From positions 1 through 64,000 of the forward strand of contig JAGNLM010000006.1 in NCBI GenBank assembly GCA_017999615.1: DNA of 64,000 nt. The letters run 5' to 3'. The notes beneath the pieces are model-generated. The model was given only the letters and a program-made list of their open reading frames with translations, was not told the DNA's origin and ran no database searches. Position numbers and translations under genes: made by a program. Source of the stretch: Gammaproteobacteria bacterium. Its GTDB lineage: Bacteria; Pseudomonadota; Gammaproteobacteria; JAABTG01. Below are positions 55,597-64,000 of this stretch, one piece after another (the stretch's first letter is position 1; the number at the start of each line of letters is the position of its first letter).

Positions 55597-56865
55597 TCAG
55601 ATCGGGTGGTCGATACGGACGTCCACCGTGGGGGATGCGGCAGGGGATACCGCCTCGCTCTGCCCCTCCAGGTCCCCGGTCTGGGGTATCGCATTCCCCG
55701 AACGGGAGACCCGCGCCCCCACGACGACCTGCGGGATCGCGGAGAGCTTTGCGCCCCCGCTCATCACCGCCCGGTCGTCCAGGGTAACCGTCAGGGGCAA
55801 CTCGGCCGCCGTGTGCCGCACGATGGCGAGCGGCATGCGCGCACCTTCCGCCGGGCGTGCGTACACGAACACCGCATCCCCCGCGGCGACGCGGTCCTGG
55901 AGCTCGGGCGCCAGGGTGACCCGCACGGTCACCGCGGCCGGGGCGAGCACGGCCACAGCCGGGGTCGTCTGTGCCTCAGGAACCGAGGGGGCGGGCGCGG
56001 CCTCGGAGGAGGTCTCCGGTGGGGCGACCTGCTTGCGGGCCTCGACGAGATACTGCGCGACCGTGGCCTTCTCCTCTGCGCTCGTGACGACCTGCTCGAG
56101 GGTCTCCCAGTAGCCTATGGCCTCGGCGTACTGCTGACGCTGCGAGGCGGCCAGCCCCGAGAGCCAGAGCGCGGTGGGGGCCCGGGAGTCGATGGCCAAG
56201 ACCTCGTGCAGGATCTCCTCCGGCTTCCCGCTCAGGTCGCCGTCGTTCGCGAGGGCCGTCGCCTCGGCCAGGCGCGTCAGCACCTCGGCGTCCCGGGGCG
56301 CGAGGCGGGCGGCCGCCCCGAAGGCCTCCCGCGCCTCGGCGAAACGCTCGAGGGCGTTGTAAGAGCGGCCGAGCATCACCCAGCCCTGCAGGTTGTTCGG
56401 GTCCTCCTGCAGCTTGCGAATGAGACCGGCGATCAGGTCGGTCATGGAATGCTCGCCGGGCACACCCCGGGCGCCTGCGGCGCTCTGGGGGGCCTCGAGC
56501 GTGCCCTGGAGTGCCGCCGGCGTCCCGAGCTCCGCGTAGAGCCAGATGGCGCTCGCGGGAATCGCGAGGGCCACCAGGACGGCAGCCCAGCGGGGCGCCT
56601 GGCGCGTGGCGCGCGTGCCGCTGCGGACCTCGCTGTCCCGGAGAAGGTCCCGCTCGATCTCGAGGCGTGCCTCCTGGGCCTGGTCGCGGCCGAGCTCGCC
56701 ATCCGATTCCTGCTGCTCGAGCTCGGCGACCCGGTCCCGGTGCACCGCGAGGTTCAGCCGGTCCCGGTGGGCCTCCACCGCCCTCGCACGGCCGAGCAAC
56801 GGTGGCAGGACGAGGGCCAGGGCCACCACCAGCATCGCGGCGGCGCTCAAGAGGAAAACTGTCAT
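55597..56865 (-). CDS. ccmI: cytochrome c maturation protein CcmI
   Basis: CcmI is the apocytochrome c chaperone of the haem lyase complex. The 422-residue product has two transmembrane helices (about 2-22 and 95-112) with a leucine-zipper-like acidic loop between (LNLAVHRDRVAELEQQESDGEL). TPR repeats span about 150-290 (WVMLGRSYNALERFAEAREAF). A C-terminal periplasmic domain is rich in beta-structure (VTVRVTLAPELQDRV). It is the last gene of ccmABCDEFGHI and overlaps ccmH by ATGA. Confidence 0.92.
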   Translation of the reverse strand: MTVFLLSAAAMLVVALALVLPPLLGRARAVEAHRDRLNLAVHRDRVAELEQQESDGELGRDQAQEARLEIERDLLRDSEVRSGTRATRQAPRWAAVLVALAIPASAIWLYAELGTPAALQGTLEAPQSAAGARGVPGEHSMTDLIAGLIRKLQEDPNNLQGWVMLGRSYNALERFAEAREAFGAAARLAPRDAEVLTRLAEATALANDGDLSGKPEEILHEVLAIDSRAPTALWLSGLAASQRQQYAEAIGYWETLEQVVTSAEEKATVAQYLVEARKQVAPPETSSEAAPAPSVPEAQTTPAVAVLAPAAVTVRVTLAPELQDRVAAGDAVFVYARPAEGARMPLAIVRHTAAELPLTVTLDDRAVMSGGAKLSAIPQVVVGARVSRSGNAIPQTGDLEGQSEAVSPAASPTVDVRIDHPI

Positions 56866-57332
56866 GGGTCCACCGCCTTCCCGGCGAGCAGCTCCCGGGC
56901 CTTCTTCTCCTCATCCGCGGACAGGGCCGCCCCCTGGGTGCGCCCGGCCCTGCGGCGCACGTGGAGGAGGGCCAGCACGGCGCCCAGTGTCACCAGCACC
57001 GCGGGCCCGAACCAGAGCAGGGCGGTCGTGACCGTCACGGGTGGCCGGTAGAGCACGAAGTCCCCGTAGCGGCCGACCATGAACTCCACGATCTCGTCGT
57101 CGCTGCGGCCCGCCTGGATCATCTCGTAGGTCTGGTCCCGAAGGTCCCTGGCGAGCTCCGCGTCGGATTCCGCCAGGTTCTGATTCTGGCAGACGAGGCA
57201 GCGCAGCTCGGCGATGAGCGCGCGGTACCTCGCCTCCTGCTCGGGGCGATCGAAGGCTCGCGGCTCCACCCCGGCCGCGCCGGCGGCCAGGGCGAAGGAG
57301 AGCAGCAACAGTGCGGGGAGGATTCTCTTCAC
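56862..57332 (-). CDS. ccmH: cytochrome c maturation protein CcmH
   Basis: CcmH is a membrane-anchored thioredoxin-like protein that keeps the apocytochrome haem-binding cysteines reduced. The 156-residue product has a signal peptide (LPALLLLSFALAAGAAG), the redox motif LRCLVCQNQ with C45 and C48, and one transmembrane helix at about 105-124. It corresponds to the short CcmH (CycL), with the TPR part encoded separately as ccmI. It starts 3 bases after the ccmG stop. Confidence 0.95.
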   Translation of the reverse strand: MKRILPALLLLSFALAAGAAGVEPRAFDRPEQEARYRALIAELRCLVCQNQNLAESDAELARDLRDQTYEMIQAGRSDDEIVEFMVGRYGDFVLYRPPVTVTTALLWFGPAVLVTLGAVLALLHVRRRAGRTQGAALSADEEKKARELLAGKAVDP

Positions 57333-57335
57333 GGT

Positions 57336-57863
57336 TCAATCCGCCGTCTGGAGCCTTTGAATGAGCGGTTGGAGCGTCTTCTCCCAGTTCTCGGGAGTCA
57401 CCGGGCCGGTGAGCTTGTGCCGAATGACGCCCTTGCGGTCGATGACAAAGGTCTCCGGCACGCCGTAGACACCCCACTCGATCCCGACGCGCCCGTCCTC
57501 GTCGAAGGCACTTGCGACATAGGGGTCGCCGAACGTCGTGAGCCAGCGACGGGCATCCTGCCGGGTATCCTTGTAGTTCAACCCGTAGACGGGGACGCTG
57601 CCCTTGCGCGCCAGTTCCACCAGGAGGGGGTGCTCCTGCCGGCAGGAGACGCACCAACTGGCCCAAACGTTGAGCAGGGTGACCTTGCCGGAAAAGTCTT
57701 CGGTGCCCACCGATTTCGCCGGGTCGGCGACCGTGGGCAGACGGAACACGGGAGCGGGCTTGCCGATGAGCGGAGAGGGGACCTCCCGAGGATTCAGGGT
57801 CAGCCCGACACCCAGAAAGACCAGGAGGACCAGGAACAGCCCGAGTGCGACGTAACGTCCCAT
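57336..57863 (-). CDS. ccmG: thiol:disulfide interchange protein CcmG (DsbE)
   Basis: CcmG is a membrane-tethered periplasmic thioredoxin that passes reducing power to CcmH. The 175-residue product has an N-terminal anchor helix (VALGLFLVLLVFLGVGLTL), the active site WASWCVSCRQEHP with C71 and C74, and the cis-proline region GVYGVPETFVID near 132-140. The ATG at 57863 shares its A with the ccmF stop (TGATG), so translation is coupled. An upstream frame inside ccmF was excluded. Confidence 0.95.
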   Translation of the reverse strand: MGRYVALGLFLVLLVFLGVGLTLNPREVPSPLIGKPAPVFRLPTVADPAKSVGTEDFSGKVTLLNVWASWCVSCRQEHPLLVELARKGSVPVYGLNYKDTRQDARRWLTTFGDPYVASAFDEDGRVGIEWGVYGVPETFVIDRKGVIRHKLTGPVTPENWEKTLQPLIQRLQTAD

Positions 57864-59851
57864 CAGTGTTTCCCCGCGAGGGCGAGCCTGGACGATCCCC
57901 TGGCGCCCGGCTGCCGCGCAGCCTCGGCCAGGAGGCGGTAGCGCCGGTCGGTGGCAGCGAGGAGGCCGCCCAGCCCCATCAGCACCGAGCCCCACCAGAT
58001 CCACTGGATGAATGGCTTGTTGTAGACCCGCAAGCTCCACGATTCACCCTGGGCCGCCTCGCCGAGGGCTACGTAGATATCTCGCGTGAGACGCGAACGG
58101 ATGGCCGCCTCGGTCATCGAATGGGACTGGGAGGCGTACTGGCGCTTCTCCGGGTGCAGGGTCGTCACCTCCCGGCCGTCCCGGGTGACCCGCACGGTGC
58201 CCTGGGTCGCGAGGTAATTCGGTCCGGGCAGGCGGGTGACCCCCTCGAAACGGAAGTCGTAATCCCCGACCTTGACGCTGTCGCCGACGCCCATGTTCAC
58301 GTCCCGTTCCTTGCTGTACGTGGAGCTGACGGCGATCCCGAGCGTCAGCACCGCGACCCCCACGTGCGCGACGACCATCCCCAGATAGGCACGGGGAAGG
58401 GCGAACAGGCCGGACAACCCCCCGTGCCTGCGAAGCCTTCGGGCAAGGGCCGCTCCCGCCGTCAGGAGGACCCAGAGGGCGAGCACGGTGGAGAGGATGA
58501 CGCCGACCACGGTCCCCCCGCCCAACAGCACGACCAGCGCCGTGCCGAGCGCCACGGCCGCCGCGGCCGTGGGCCAGAGGGCGCGGGCGAGAGCGGAAGT
58601 GCTGTCCTCTTTCCACCGCACCAGCGGACCGAGCCCGAGGAGCAGCACGAGCGGCAGGGCCAGAGGGACGAACACGCTGTTGAAGTACGGTGGCCCCACG
58701 GAGATCTTGCCGAGTCCCAGGGCATCCATGAACAGCGGGTACAGGGTGCCCAGCAGGATGCTGGCCGAGGCCGCGACGAGGACGACGTTGTTCAGGAGCA
58801 GCAACGTCTCGCGGGACATCAGCTCGAAGCTCCCCCCGCCGGCGACGGCCGGTGCCCGCCAGGCGTACAGGAGTAGCGAGCCACCGACCACGGCCGCCAG
58901 GAAGATGAGGATGAACACCCCCCGGGCGGGATCGCTGGCGAACGCGTGGACCGAGACCAGCACGCCCGAGCGCACGAGAAAGGTGCCCAGCAGGCTCAGC
59001 GAGAAGGCGAAGATGGCGAGGAGCACCGTCCAGGCCTTGAACGCCCCGCGCTTCTCGGTGACCGCGAGGGAGTGCAGCAGCCCGGTGGCGACGAGCCATG
59101 GCATCAGGGATGCGTTCTCGACAGGGTCCCAGAACCACCACCCGCCCCAGCCAAGCTCGTAATAGGACCACCAGCTGCCGAGCGCAATCCCGAGGGTCAG
59201 GAAGACCCAGGCCACCAGGGTCCAGGGGCGTGACCAGCGCACCCATGCAGCGTCCACCCGCCCCTCCATCAGCGCGGCCACCGCGAAGGCGAAGGGCACG
59301 ACCAGCCCGACGTAGCCCATGTAGAGCATCGGCGGGTGCAGCGCGAGGCCCGGGTCCTGGAGCAGGGGGTTCAGCTCCCGGCCCTGCGTCGGGACGGGGA
59401 CCAGGCGGTCGAAGGGGTTCGACGTGAGGAGCATGAAGAGCAGGAAGCCGATGCTCACCAGGCCGCACGTGGCGACGACCCGGGCCACGAGCTCGTCCGG
59501 CAGTCCCCGGCGGAACGTGCTGACCCCCACGGACCACAGGGCGAGCAGGAGCGCCCAGAGCAGGAGTGACCCCTCGTGCGCGCCCCAGACCGCTGAGACG
59601 CGATAGACCAGGGGCTGGTCGGTGTTGGAGTTGTGGGCCACGTAGGCCACGGAGAAGTCGCTGACGATGAACGAGTAGGTGAGGGTGCCGAAGGCCACGA
59701 GCAGGAGCAGGAGCTGCGCCCGCGCCGCGGGCACGGCAGTCGCCACCCACCCCGGGATGCCGCGGGCGGTCCCGATCAGCGGCAGAACGCCCTGCACTGC
59801 GGCGACCCCAAGCGCGAGAATCAGCGCGAAGTGACCGATTTCCGGGATCAC
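57863..59851 (-). CDS. ccmF: haem lyase subunit CcmF
   Basis: CcmF joins haem from CcmE to apocytochrome c. The 662-residue polytopic membrane protein has about fifteen helices. The tryptophan-rich WWD motif is [20 protein letters not shown] near residue 230-250, and [17 protein letters not shown] lies near 175. The large periplasmic loop precedes the last helix ([14 protein letters not shown]). The start is GTG 59851, overlapping the ccmE stop (GTGA). It is the largest gene of the cluster. Confidence 0.95.
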   Translation of the reverse strand: MIPEIGHFALILALGVAAVQGVLPLIGTARGIPGWVATAVPAARAQLLLLLVAFGTLTYSFIVSDFSVAYVAHNSNTDQPLVYRVSAVWGAHEGSLLLWALLLALWSVGVSTFRRGLPDELVARVVATCGLVSIGFLLFMLLTSNPFDRLVPVPTQGRELNPLLQDPGLALHPPMLYMGYVGLVVPFAFAVAALMEGRVDAAWVRWSRPWTLVAWVFLTLGIALGSWWSYYELGWGGWWFWDPVENASLMPWLVATGLLHSLAVTEKRGAFKAWTVLLAIFAFSLSLLGTFLVRSGVLVSVHAFASDPARGVFILIFLAAVVGGSLLLYAWRAPAVAGGGSFELMSRETLLLLNNVVLVAASASILLGTLYPLFMDALGLGKISVGPPYFNSVFVPLALPLVLLLGLGPLVRWKEDSTSALARALWPTAAAAVALGTALVVLLGGGTVVGVILSTVLALWVLLTAGAALARRLRRHGGLSGLFALPRAYLGMVVAHVGVAVLTLGIAVSSTYSKERDVNMGVGDSVKVGDYDFRFEGVTRLPGPNYLATQGTVRVTRDGREVTTLHPEKRQYASQSHSMTEAAIRSRLTRDIYVALGEAAQGESWSLRVYNKPFIQWIWWGSVLMGLGGLLAATDRRYRLLAEAARQPGARGSSRLALAGKH

Positions 59852-60312
59852 GGCAGGCGGCCCGTGCGGCCCGTCACGGCAGCGGGTCCCGCGCCAGCGG
59901 TCTTCAGCGCGTCGGCCACCTCCGGGGGCATGTAGTTCTCGTCGTGCTTGGCGAGGACCTCGTCGGCGGCGAACCGGCCGTCCGGTCCGAGCTTGCCGAG
60001 GGCTACGGTCCCCTGCCCCTCGCGGAACAGGTCGGGAAGGATCCCGGAGTAGGTCACCGGGACCCGGTGGGCCGTGTCGGTGATCGCGAAGTCGACCGTC
60101 AGCCCGTCACCGTGACGCTTCAGGCTGCCAGTCTCCACGAGCCCGCCCAGGCGGAACGTGTGGCCGATGGGTGCCTCCCCCGCGCTGACCTGGGTGGGGC
60201 TGAAGAAATAGAGCATGTTCTGGCGAAAGGCCGTGAACGCGAGGGCTGCCGCGGCGCCGACGCCGAGCAGGATCGCGCCGACCAGGGCCACGCGCTTCTT
60301 TGTCGATTTCAT
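59848..60312 (-). CDS. ccmE: haem chaperone CcmE
   Basis: CcmE binds haem covalently in the periplasm and delivers it to CcmF. The 154-residue product has one N-terminal anchor helix ([19 protein letters not shown]), an OB-like barrel ([14 protein letters not shown] near 53-66) and the haem-binding His123 in [13 protein letters not shown]. The Tyr127 of the HxxxY motif is also present. ATG 60312 overlaps the ccmD stop by ATGA. Confidence 0.95.
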   Translation of the reverse strand: MKSTKKRVALVGAILLGVGAAAALAFTAFRQNMLYFFSPTQVSAGEAPIGHTFRLGGLVETGSLKRHGDGLTVDFAITDTAHRVPVTYSGILPDLFREGQGTVALGKLGPDGRFAADEVLAKHDENYMPPEVADALKTAGAGPAAVTGRTGRLP

Positions 60313-60482
60313 ACGGTCCTCCTGGCACGCCGGGCGCGCCGCTGCAGGTCCCGGCGGACCCGGCGCTGGCACGCAACGGCGGCGATCAGATTGCCGGCGA
60401 GCACGGCGAATGCCACCCCGTAGGCAGTCCACACGTAGAACGCGTACCCGCCCATGTGCAGGAACGACGCGATGCCCGTCAT
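60309..60482 (-). CDS. ccmD: haem exporter protein CcmD
   Basis: CcmD is a small single-helix membrane protein that helps release haem-loaded CcmE from the CcmABC complex. The 57-residue product has the family pattern [20 protein letters not shown] followed by a hydrophobic stretch and a strongly basic tail ([16 protein letters not shown]). ATG 60482 overlaps the ccmC stop by ATGA, and its own stop overlaps ccmE in the same way. It is easily missed because the same frame is open much further upstream, antisense-free but inside ccmC. Confidence 0.9.
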   Translation of the reverse strand: MTGIASFLHMGGYAFYVWTAYGVAFAVLAGNLIAAVACQRRVRRDLQRRARRARRTV

Positions 60483-61213
60483 GACCGCGTGACCTCCTCG
60501 GCCCACGGACTCTCGCGCTCCCGCGACAGCAGGTCGCAACGGGCGCGCATTAAGACCGTGGTCGCATAGAAAAGTTTGAACCCGAGCGCCATGACCAGCA
60601 GGGGGATGAGCATGCTCAGGTGGATCGAGGGCGAATCGAGCTTCGTCACCGTAGATCCCTGGTGCAGCGTGTTCCACCACATCACGGAGTAGTGGATGAT
60701 GGGGATGTTCACGACCCCGACGAGCGAGAGCACCGCCGCGGCACGCCCCGCATTGCGCCGGTCCTCGATGGCCGAGCGCAGGGCGATGATCCCGAGATAG
60801 AGGAAGAGCAGGACGAGCTCCGAGGTGAGCCTCGCGTCCCACACCCACCAGGCGCCCCACATGGGCTTGCCCCAGACGGCGCCGGTCACCAGGGCGAGGA
60901 AGGTGAAGGAGGCCCCGATGGGGGCGCTGGCGCCCGCGAGCACGTCCGCGACCTTGTGGTTCCAGACGAGGAAGACCGCGCCGGCGATGGCCATGACCAC
61001 GTAGATGAACATGGACATCCAGGCGCTCGGGACGTGCACGAAGATGATCCGGAAGGCATCCCCCTGCTGGTAGTCGGCGGGGGAGAAGCCCAGCCCGCCC
61101 ACGAGGCCCGCGGCGATCAGGAGCGCCGTGAGCACCGCGAGCCAGGGAACGAGCCGGCCCGCGAGGCGGTAGAAGTGGGGGGGCGAGGCAATCCGCTGAA
61201 GCCAAGTCCACAT
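60479..61213 (-). CDS. ccmC: haem exporter protein CcmC
   Basis: CcmC loads haem onto CcmE. The 244-residue membrane protein has six helices and the periplasmic WWD motif [20 protein letters not shown] near residue 114-133, flanked by conserved histidines ([11 protein letters not shown] and [15 protein letters not shown]). It follows ccmB by 7 bp and overlaps ccmD. Confidence 0.95.
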   Translation of the reverse strand: MWTWLQRIASPPHFYRLAGRLVPWLAVLTALLIAAGLVGGLGFSPADYQQGDAFRIIFVHVPSAWMSMFIYVVMAIAGAVFLVWNHKVADVLAGASAPIGASFTFLALVTGAVWGKPMWGAWWVWDARLTSELVLLFLYLGIIALRSAIEDRRNAGRAAAVLSLVGVVNIPIIHYSVMWWNTLHQGSTVTKLDSPSIHLSMLIPLLVMALGFKLFYATTVLMRARCDLLSRERESPWAEEVTRS

Positions 61214-61220
61214 GGATTTT

Positions 61221-61952
61221 CTAGCTCAGGCTGATCCGCAGGGCGGCGGCGGTGGCGACGGGGGCCAGCGTGATCGAGAGGATCAGCAGTGCCCCGATGA
61301 AGAGCAGTTGCCCGCTCACGGGCAAGCCCGCCCCCGCCGCACCGACCGCGTTGGCGGCGAAGATGAGCAGGGGAACGTAGAGCGGGAGGACCAGCAGCGA
61401 CAGCAGCGCGCCGCCGCGGCGCAGCCCCACCGTCAGGGCGACTCCGATCGCCCCGACCAGGCTCAATACCGGCGTCCCGAGCGCCAGGGTCAGGAACAGG
61501 GTGCCCATGGCACGCGCCGGCAGGGCGAGCAATACGCCCAGCAGGGGCCCGAGCACCAGCAGGGGCAACCCCGTCACCAGCCAGTGGGCCAGGATCTTCG
61601 CGAGCACCAGGATGGAGAGAGGGTGCGGGCTGAGGACGATCTGCTCGAGCGCCCCGTCGTCGTAGTCCGACCGGAACACCCCGTCAAGGGAGAGCATCGT
61701 CGCGAGGAGCGCCGCGACCCAGATGAGGCCCGGGGCCAGCAGGCGCAGCGTCTGGCTCTCCGGGGTGATCCCCAGCGGGAACAAGGAAACCACGATCACG
61801 AAGAAGAGGAGCGGGTTCGCCAGCTCGCCCCGGTGACGGAGGGCGAGCGTCAGGTCACGGCGCAACAACACCCAGAACGCGTCGGCGAGCGACGGTGCCG
61901 CCGCTTCGGCGGACCTCTCGTGGGCAGGGTCTTCCTGAGGCAGTGCGGCCAT
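61221..61952 (-). CDS. ccmB: haem exporter protein CcmB
   Basis: CcmB is the membrane partner of the CcmA ATPase in the complex that releases holo-CcmE. The 243-residue product has an N-terminal polar extension of about 22 residues, then LLRRDLTLALRHRGELANPLLFF and six hydrophobic helices. The LSLDGVFRSDYDDGALEQIVLSP segment near 90-112 is the family hallmark. The ATG at 61952 overlaps the ccmA stop by one base (TGATG). It is slightly longer than E. coli CcmB (about 220 residues). Confidence 0.93.
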   Translation of the reverse strand: MAALPQEDPAHERSAEAAAPSLADAFWVLLRRDLTLALRHRGELANPLLFFVIVVSLFPLGITPESQTLRLLAPGLIWVAALLATMLSLDGVFRSDYDDGALEQIVLSPHPLSILVLAKILAHWLVTGLPLLVLGPLLGVLLALPARAMGTLFLTLALGTPVLSLVGAIGVALTVGLRRGGALLSLLVLPLYVPLLIFAANAVGAAGAGLPVSGQLLFIGALLILSITLAPVATAAALRISLS

Positions 61953-62653
61953 CACGCAGAGAGGTGAACGCTGTCGACCCGACAGTCCGGCAGCCTGACC
62001 GGGTGGTGCGAGGTCAGCACGACCATGCCGCCTTCGTGCGTGTGCTCGGAGATCAACGTCTCGATGTCGGCGACACCCCGGCGGTCGATCGCCGTGAAGG
62101 GTTCGTCCAGGATCCAGAGCCGCGCGCGGGTGACGATCAGCCTCGCGAGGGCGACCCGCCGGCACTGCCCCGCGGAGAGGGTCCGTGCGGGAACGTCTTC
62201 GAAGCCGAGCAGGCCCAGACGCTCGAGGGCCTGGTCCAGGCCGACGTCCTCCTGCGGACGCTTCAACGCCCGCGCGATGCGCAGGTTCTCGATGGGCGTC
62301 AGCTCGAGCTTCACACCCGGCGCGTGCCCGAGGTAGGCGAGATCGAGCAGGAAATCGGAGCGCACGCGGGCGATCGGCTCGCCGTCCCAGAGAACCTGTC
62401 CCTCGGCGGGCAGGCTGAGGCCGCACAGGATCCGCAACAGGCTCGTCTTGCCACTGCCGTTGCGGCCGTCCACCTGCAGGACGTCTCCGGGTCCGACGGA
62501 CAGGCTGAGGTCGCGGAAGAGCACCCGACCGTCGCGCACGCAGGTGAGGCCGACGGCGGACAAGCGAGGCGCGCCAGCGGGTAGGCCCTCGAGCCTCACG
62601 GCGCCCGGAGAGTCGTGGTGCGTGGAGTCGACGGGAAAGGCGCCCTGGAGCAT
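61952..62653 (-). CDS. ccmA: haem exporter ATP-binding protein CcmA
   Basis: CcmA is the ABC ATPase that powers release of haem-bound CcmE. The 233-residue product has Walker A DGRNGSGKT (about 62-70), the Q-loop region, the signature TLSAGQCRRVALARL near 158-172 and Walker B LWILDEPFTAID near 180. The first 30 residues before the usual family start (LSAVGLTCVRDGRVLF) are unusual and poor in family character; a TTG at about 62563 would give the usual N-terminus. It heads the minus-strand ccmABCDEFGHI operon and is divergent from yceD. Confidence 0.9.
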   Translation of the reverse strand: MLQGAFPVDSTHHDSPGAVRLEGLPAGAPRLSAVGLTCVRDGRVLFRDLSLSVGPGDVLQVDGRNGSGKTSLLRILCGLSLPAEGQVLWDGEPIARVRSDFLLDLAYLGHAPGVKLELTPIENLRIARALKRPQEDVGLDQALERLGLLGFEDVPARTLSAGQCRRVALARLIVTRARLWILDEPFTAIDRRGVADIETLISEHTHEGGMVVLTSHHPVRLPDCRVDSVHLSA

Positions 62654-62771
62654 GGCGCCGAAGTATGAAGGCTTTCACAGGTCAAGCCAAGGGTGTCGCC
62701 ACGCAATCCCCGGGGCACCTGCGAACCCGGTCAGGACCCTGTGCCCGGGCTTCCGGGAGTCCCGTTCCTCT

Positions 62772-62800
62772 TTGACACCCGAGGCCTGGAACCCTACTAT
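62772..62800 (+). promoter_or_regulatory. consensus-like promoter of yceD-rpmF-plsX
   Basis: A perfect -35 TTGACA (62772-62777) is followed after 17 bp by TACTAT (62795-62800), which matches TATAAT at 4/6 positions. Transcription should start 6-9 bases later, at or within 4 bases of the yceD ATG (62810), giving a leaderless or nearly leaderless message. Confidence 0.6.
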
Positions 62801-62809
62801 TCGCCGCTT

Positions 62810-63319
62810 ATGTCGGGGGGGTTGCCGGCCTTCATCGAACCCGTACGGCTCGCCGAGCTCGGGCGCTCGCTCGCGGGGCGTTTGCCGCTCGAGCGCATGC
62901 ACCGGCTCGGGGAGTTGCTGGCTGACCGCCGGGGCGAGGTCGAGGTCCGCCTGGAGTTTCGCCAGGAGGGCCGCGGGCGGGTCGTCGTTCGCGGGAGGAT
63001 CGGGGCGCTCCTGCGGCTCACCTGTCAGCGCTGCCTCGAGCCGTTCGATTTCGCCGTCGACGTGCCGGTCCACCTGGTAGTCGTGGGCAGCGACGCGCAG
63101 GCACAGCGGCTGGCCGAGGAAGAGGACCCTCTGCTCGTCGGGGAGGATCAGGCGCTCTCGCTGGCAGAGATGGTGGAGGACGAGTTGCTGCTGGCGCTGC
63201 CCCAGGTGCCCGCCCATCCGCCGCCGGGCTGCGGGGGGGCTGCTCGGCCGGAGGCCGGGTCGGAGCGGGAACCGAGCCCGTTCGCCTCCCTGCGGACGCC
63301 GGGCGGCGGCGATACGTAG
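62810..63319 (+). CDS. yceD: YceD (DUF177) family protein
   Basis: YceD/DUF177 proteins are encoded before rpmF and take part in 23S rRNA or ribosome accumulation in the few cases studied. The 169-residue product aligns in outline with E. coli YceD. It has an N-terminal FIEPVRLAELGRSL, the paired cysteines LTCQRCLEPFDF near 65, and the acidic EDQALSLAEMVEDELLLALPQVPAH segment. ATG 62810 fits the family start; there is no Shine-Dalgarno and the promoter lies immediately upstream. It is divergent from ccmA and leads rpmF-plsX. Confidence 0.88.
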   Translation: MSGGLPAFIEPVRLAELGRSLAGRLPLERMHRLGELLADRRGEVEVRLEFRQEGRGRVVVRGRIGALLRLTCQRCLEPFDFAVDVPVHLVVVGSDAQAQRLAEEEDPLLVGEDQALSLAEMVEDELLLALPQVPAHPPPGCGGAARPEAGSEREPSPFASLRTPGGGDT

Positions 63320-63424
63320 GGGAGTGGCCGAGCGCGGGCTGCGTTCGAGTGAAGAGCGCGTCCGCACGGAGTCACCCAGACAGAGTCATCGAGAGATAGA
63401 GACGTTCAATTCGAGGAGAACCGT

Positions 63425-63616
63425 ATGGCCGTTCAGCAGAATCGCAAGACCCCGTCCAAGCGCGGCATGCGCCGCTCCCACGACGGCCTGTCCAACCCTC
63501 CGCTGTCGGTCGACCAGACCACCGGCGAGGTGCATCGCCGGCACCACGTGGGCGCCGACGGCTTCTATCGCGGGAGAAAGGTCCTTCCGGAGACGGAAGC
63601 CGAGACGGAAGAGTAG
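63425..63616 (+). CDS. rpmF: 50S ribosomal protein L32
   Basis: This 63-residue basic ribosomal protein starts [20 protein letters not shown], as L32 does, with the [18 protein letters not shown] segment near the end. The zinc-binding cysteines of some L32 proteins are absent. A strong GAGGAGAA precedes the ATG. It lies 105 bp after yceD and 3 bp before plsX in the usual ribosome/fatty-acid operon. Confidence 0.96.
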   Translation: MAVQQNRKTPSKRGMRRSHDGLSNPPLSVDQTTGEVHRRHHVGADGFYRGRKVLPETEAETEE

Positions 63617-63619
63617 CGC

Positions 63620-64000
63620 TTGAGCGTCACGATCGCGGTCGACGCGATGGGCGGGGACCACGGTGCCACCGTGGTGGTGCCCGCCGCTCTGGGCGTCCTC
63701 GGGGGCACCGACGACCTCCACCTGGTGCTGGTCGGGGACCAGGCCGTCATCGGGAGCGAGATCGACCGGCTGGGTCAGCGGGCCGACCATCGGGAGCGCC
63801 TGCGGATCCACCACGCCTCGCAGCGGGTGGAGATGGACGAGCCGCCGGCGGTGGCCCTGCGCAACAAAAAAGACTCGTCCATGCGCGTGGCCATCGACCT
63901 GGTCAAGCGGGGCGACGCGGACGCCTGCGTGAGCGCCGGGAACACCGGGGCGCTGATGGCGACCGCGCGTTTCGTGCTGAAGACGCTGCCCGGGATCGAC
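63620..64000 (+). CDS. plsX: phosphate acyltransferase PlsX (5' part, cut by the window edge)
   Basis: PlsX makes acyl-phosphate from acyl-ACP for phospholipid synthesis. A frame from TTG 63620, 3 bases after rpmF, stays open to the window end (127 codons). It shows the PlsX N-terminus [21 protein letters not shown], the segment [33 protein letters not shown] near residues 83-112, and LKTLPGID at the edge. TTG is the only start codon before the conserved region. The downstream genes (usually fabH, fabD) are outside the window. Confidence 0.9.
   Translation, partial: MSVTIAVDAMGGDHGATVVVPAALGVLGGTDDLHLVLVGDQAVIGSEIDRLGQRADHRERLRIHHASQRVEMDEPPAVALRNKKDSSMRVAIDLVKRGDADACVSAGNTGALMATARFVLKTLPGID

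Overview
This window is a very G+C-rich stretch of a gammaproteobacterial chromosome. Three things point there. The gene order rpoE-rseA-rseB-rseC-mucD-lepA-lepB-rnc-era-recO-pdxJ-acpS, with nadB divergent from rpoE, is the Pseudomonas-like arrangement. The thrS-infC-rpmI-rplT-pheS-pheT-ihfA-merR string is also present, as is an EpmA/EpmB-type EF-P modification set. A full ccmABCDEFGHI cluster and a split pyruvate carboxylase fit a respiratory, non-enteric lineage such as the Chromatiales or Ectothiorhodospiraceae, but the exact taxon is inference. Almost everything from 3.2 kb onward is core housekeeping sequence.

Layout: 1-3050 is the end of a prophage or phage satellite abutting an intact tRNA-Asn gene. 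It holds small overlapping ORFs, a probable major capsid protein, a zinc-ribbon/SprT-like metallopeptidase and a dense family of GTTAC/GTAAC palindromes. 3242-6649 holds an aspartate-type aminotransferase (minus) and uvrB (plus). 6777-14369 runs from tRNA-Val through thrS, infC (AUC start), rpmI, rplT, pheST, ihfA and a MerR-like gene to tRNA-Pro. 14612-19332 carries poorly characterised genes: a YaiI-like protein, a zinc-ribbon membrane protein, lipoproteins, LysE, DUF4403, DUF2892 and an FmdB-like protein. 19408-23388 (minus) is xseB-ispA-dxs-folE2. 23491-30513 (plus) is a CNP1-like lipoprotein, parE, parC, htpX and a DUF1015 protein.

30542-33253 is the EF-P set: epmB divergent from efp, followed by epmA. 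nadB (minus) ends head-on with epmA. 35052-45890 is the sigma-E envelope-stress operon running into the lepA-lepB-rnc-era-recO-pdxJ-acpS series. rne (minus) has a long leader and is divergent from rluC-HAD-sppA. Then come maf, the two-subunit pyruvate carboxylase genes and the ccm cluster, all on the minus strand. The window ends with yceD-rpmF-plsX (plus, plsX cut by the window edge).

Functionally, the core operons join translation (tRNA synthetases, IF3, L35, L20, L32, EF-P, EF4), envelope quality control (sigma-E/RseA/RseB/MucD, HtpX, SppA, LepB), isoprenoid and folate precursors, DNA topology and repair, and cytochrome c maturation. Regulation that can be read from the sequence includes a sigma-E-like promoter before rpoE, a promoter giving rne a leader of about 320 nt, an attenuator-like terminator directly before lepA, and two genes (uvrB, yceD) whose predicted promoters leave essentially no 5' leader. 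The least explained part is the palindrome-rich phage-derived end at 1.9-3.0 kb. No CRISPR array, rRNA operon or insertion sequence was seen.
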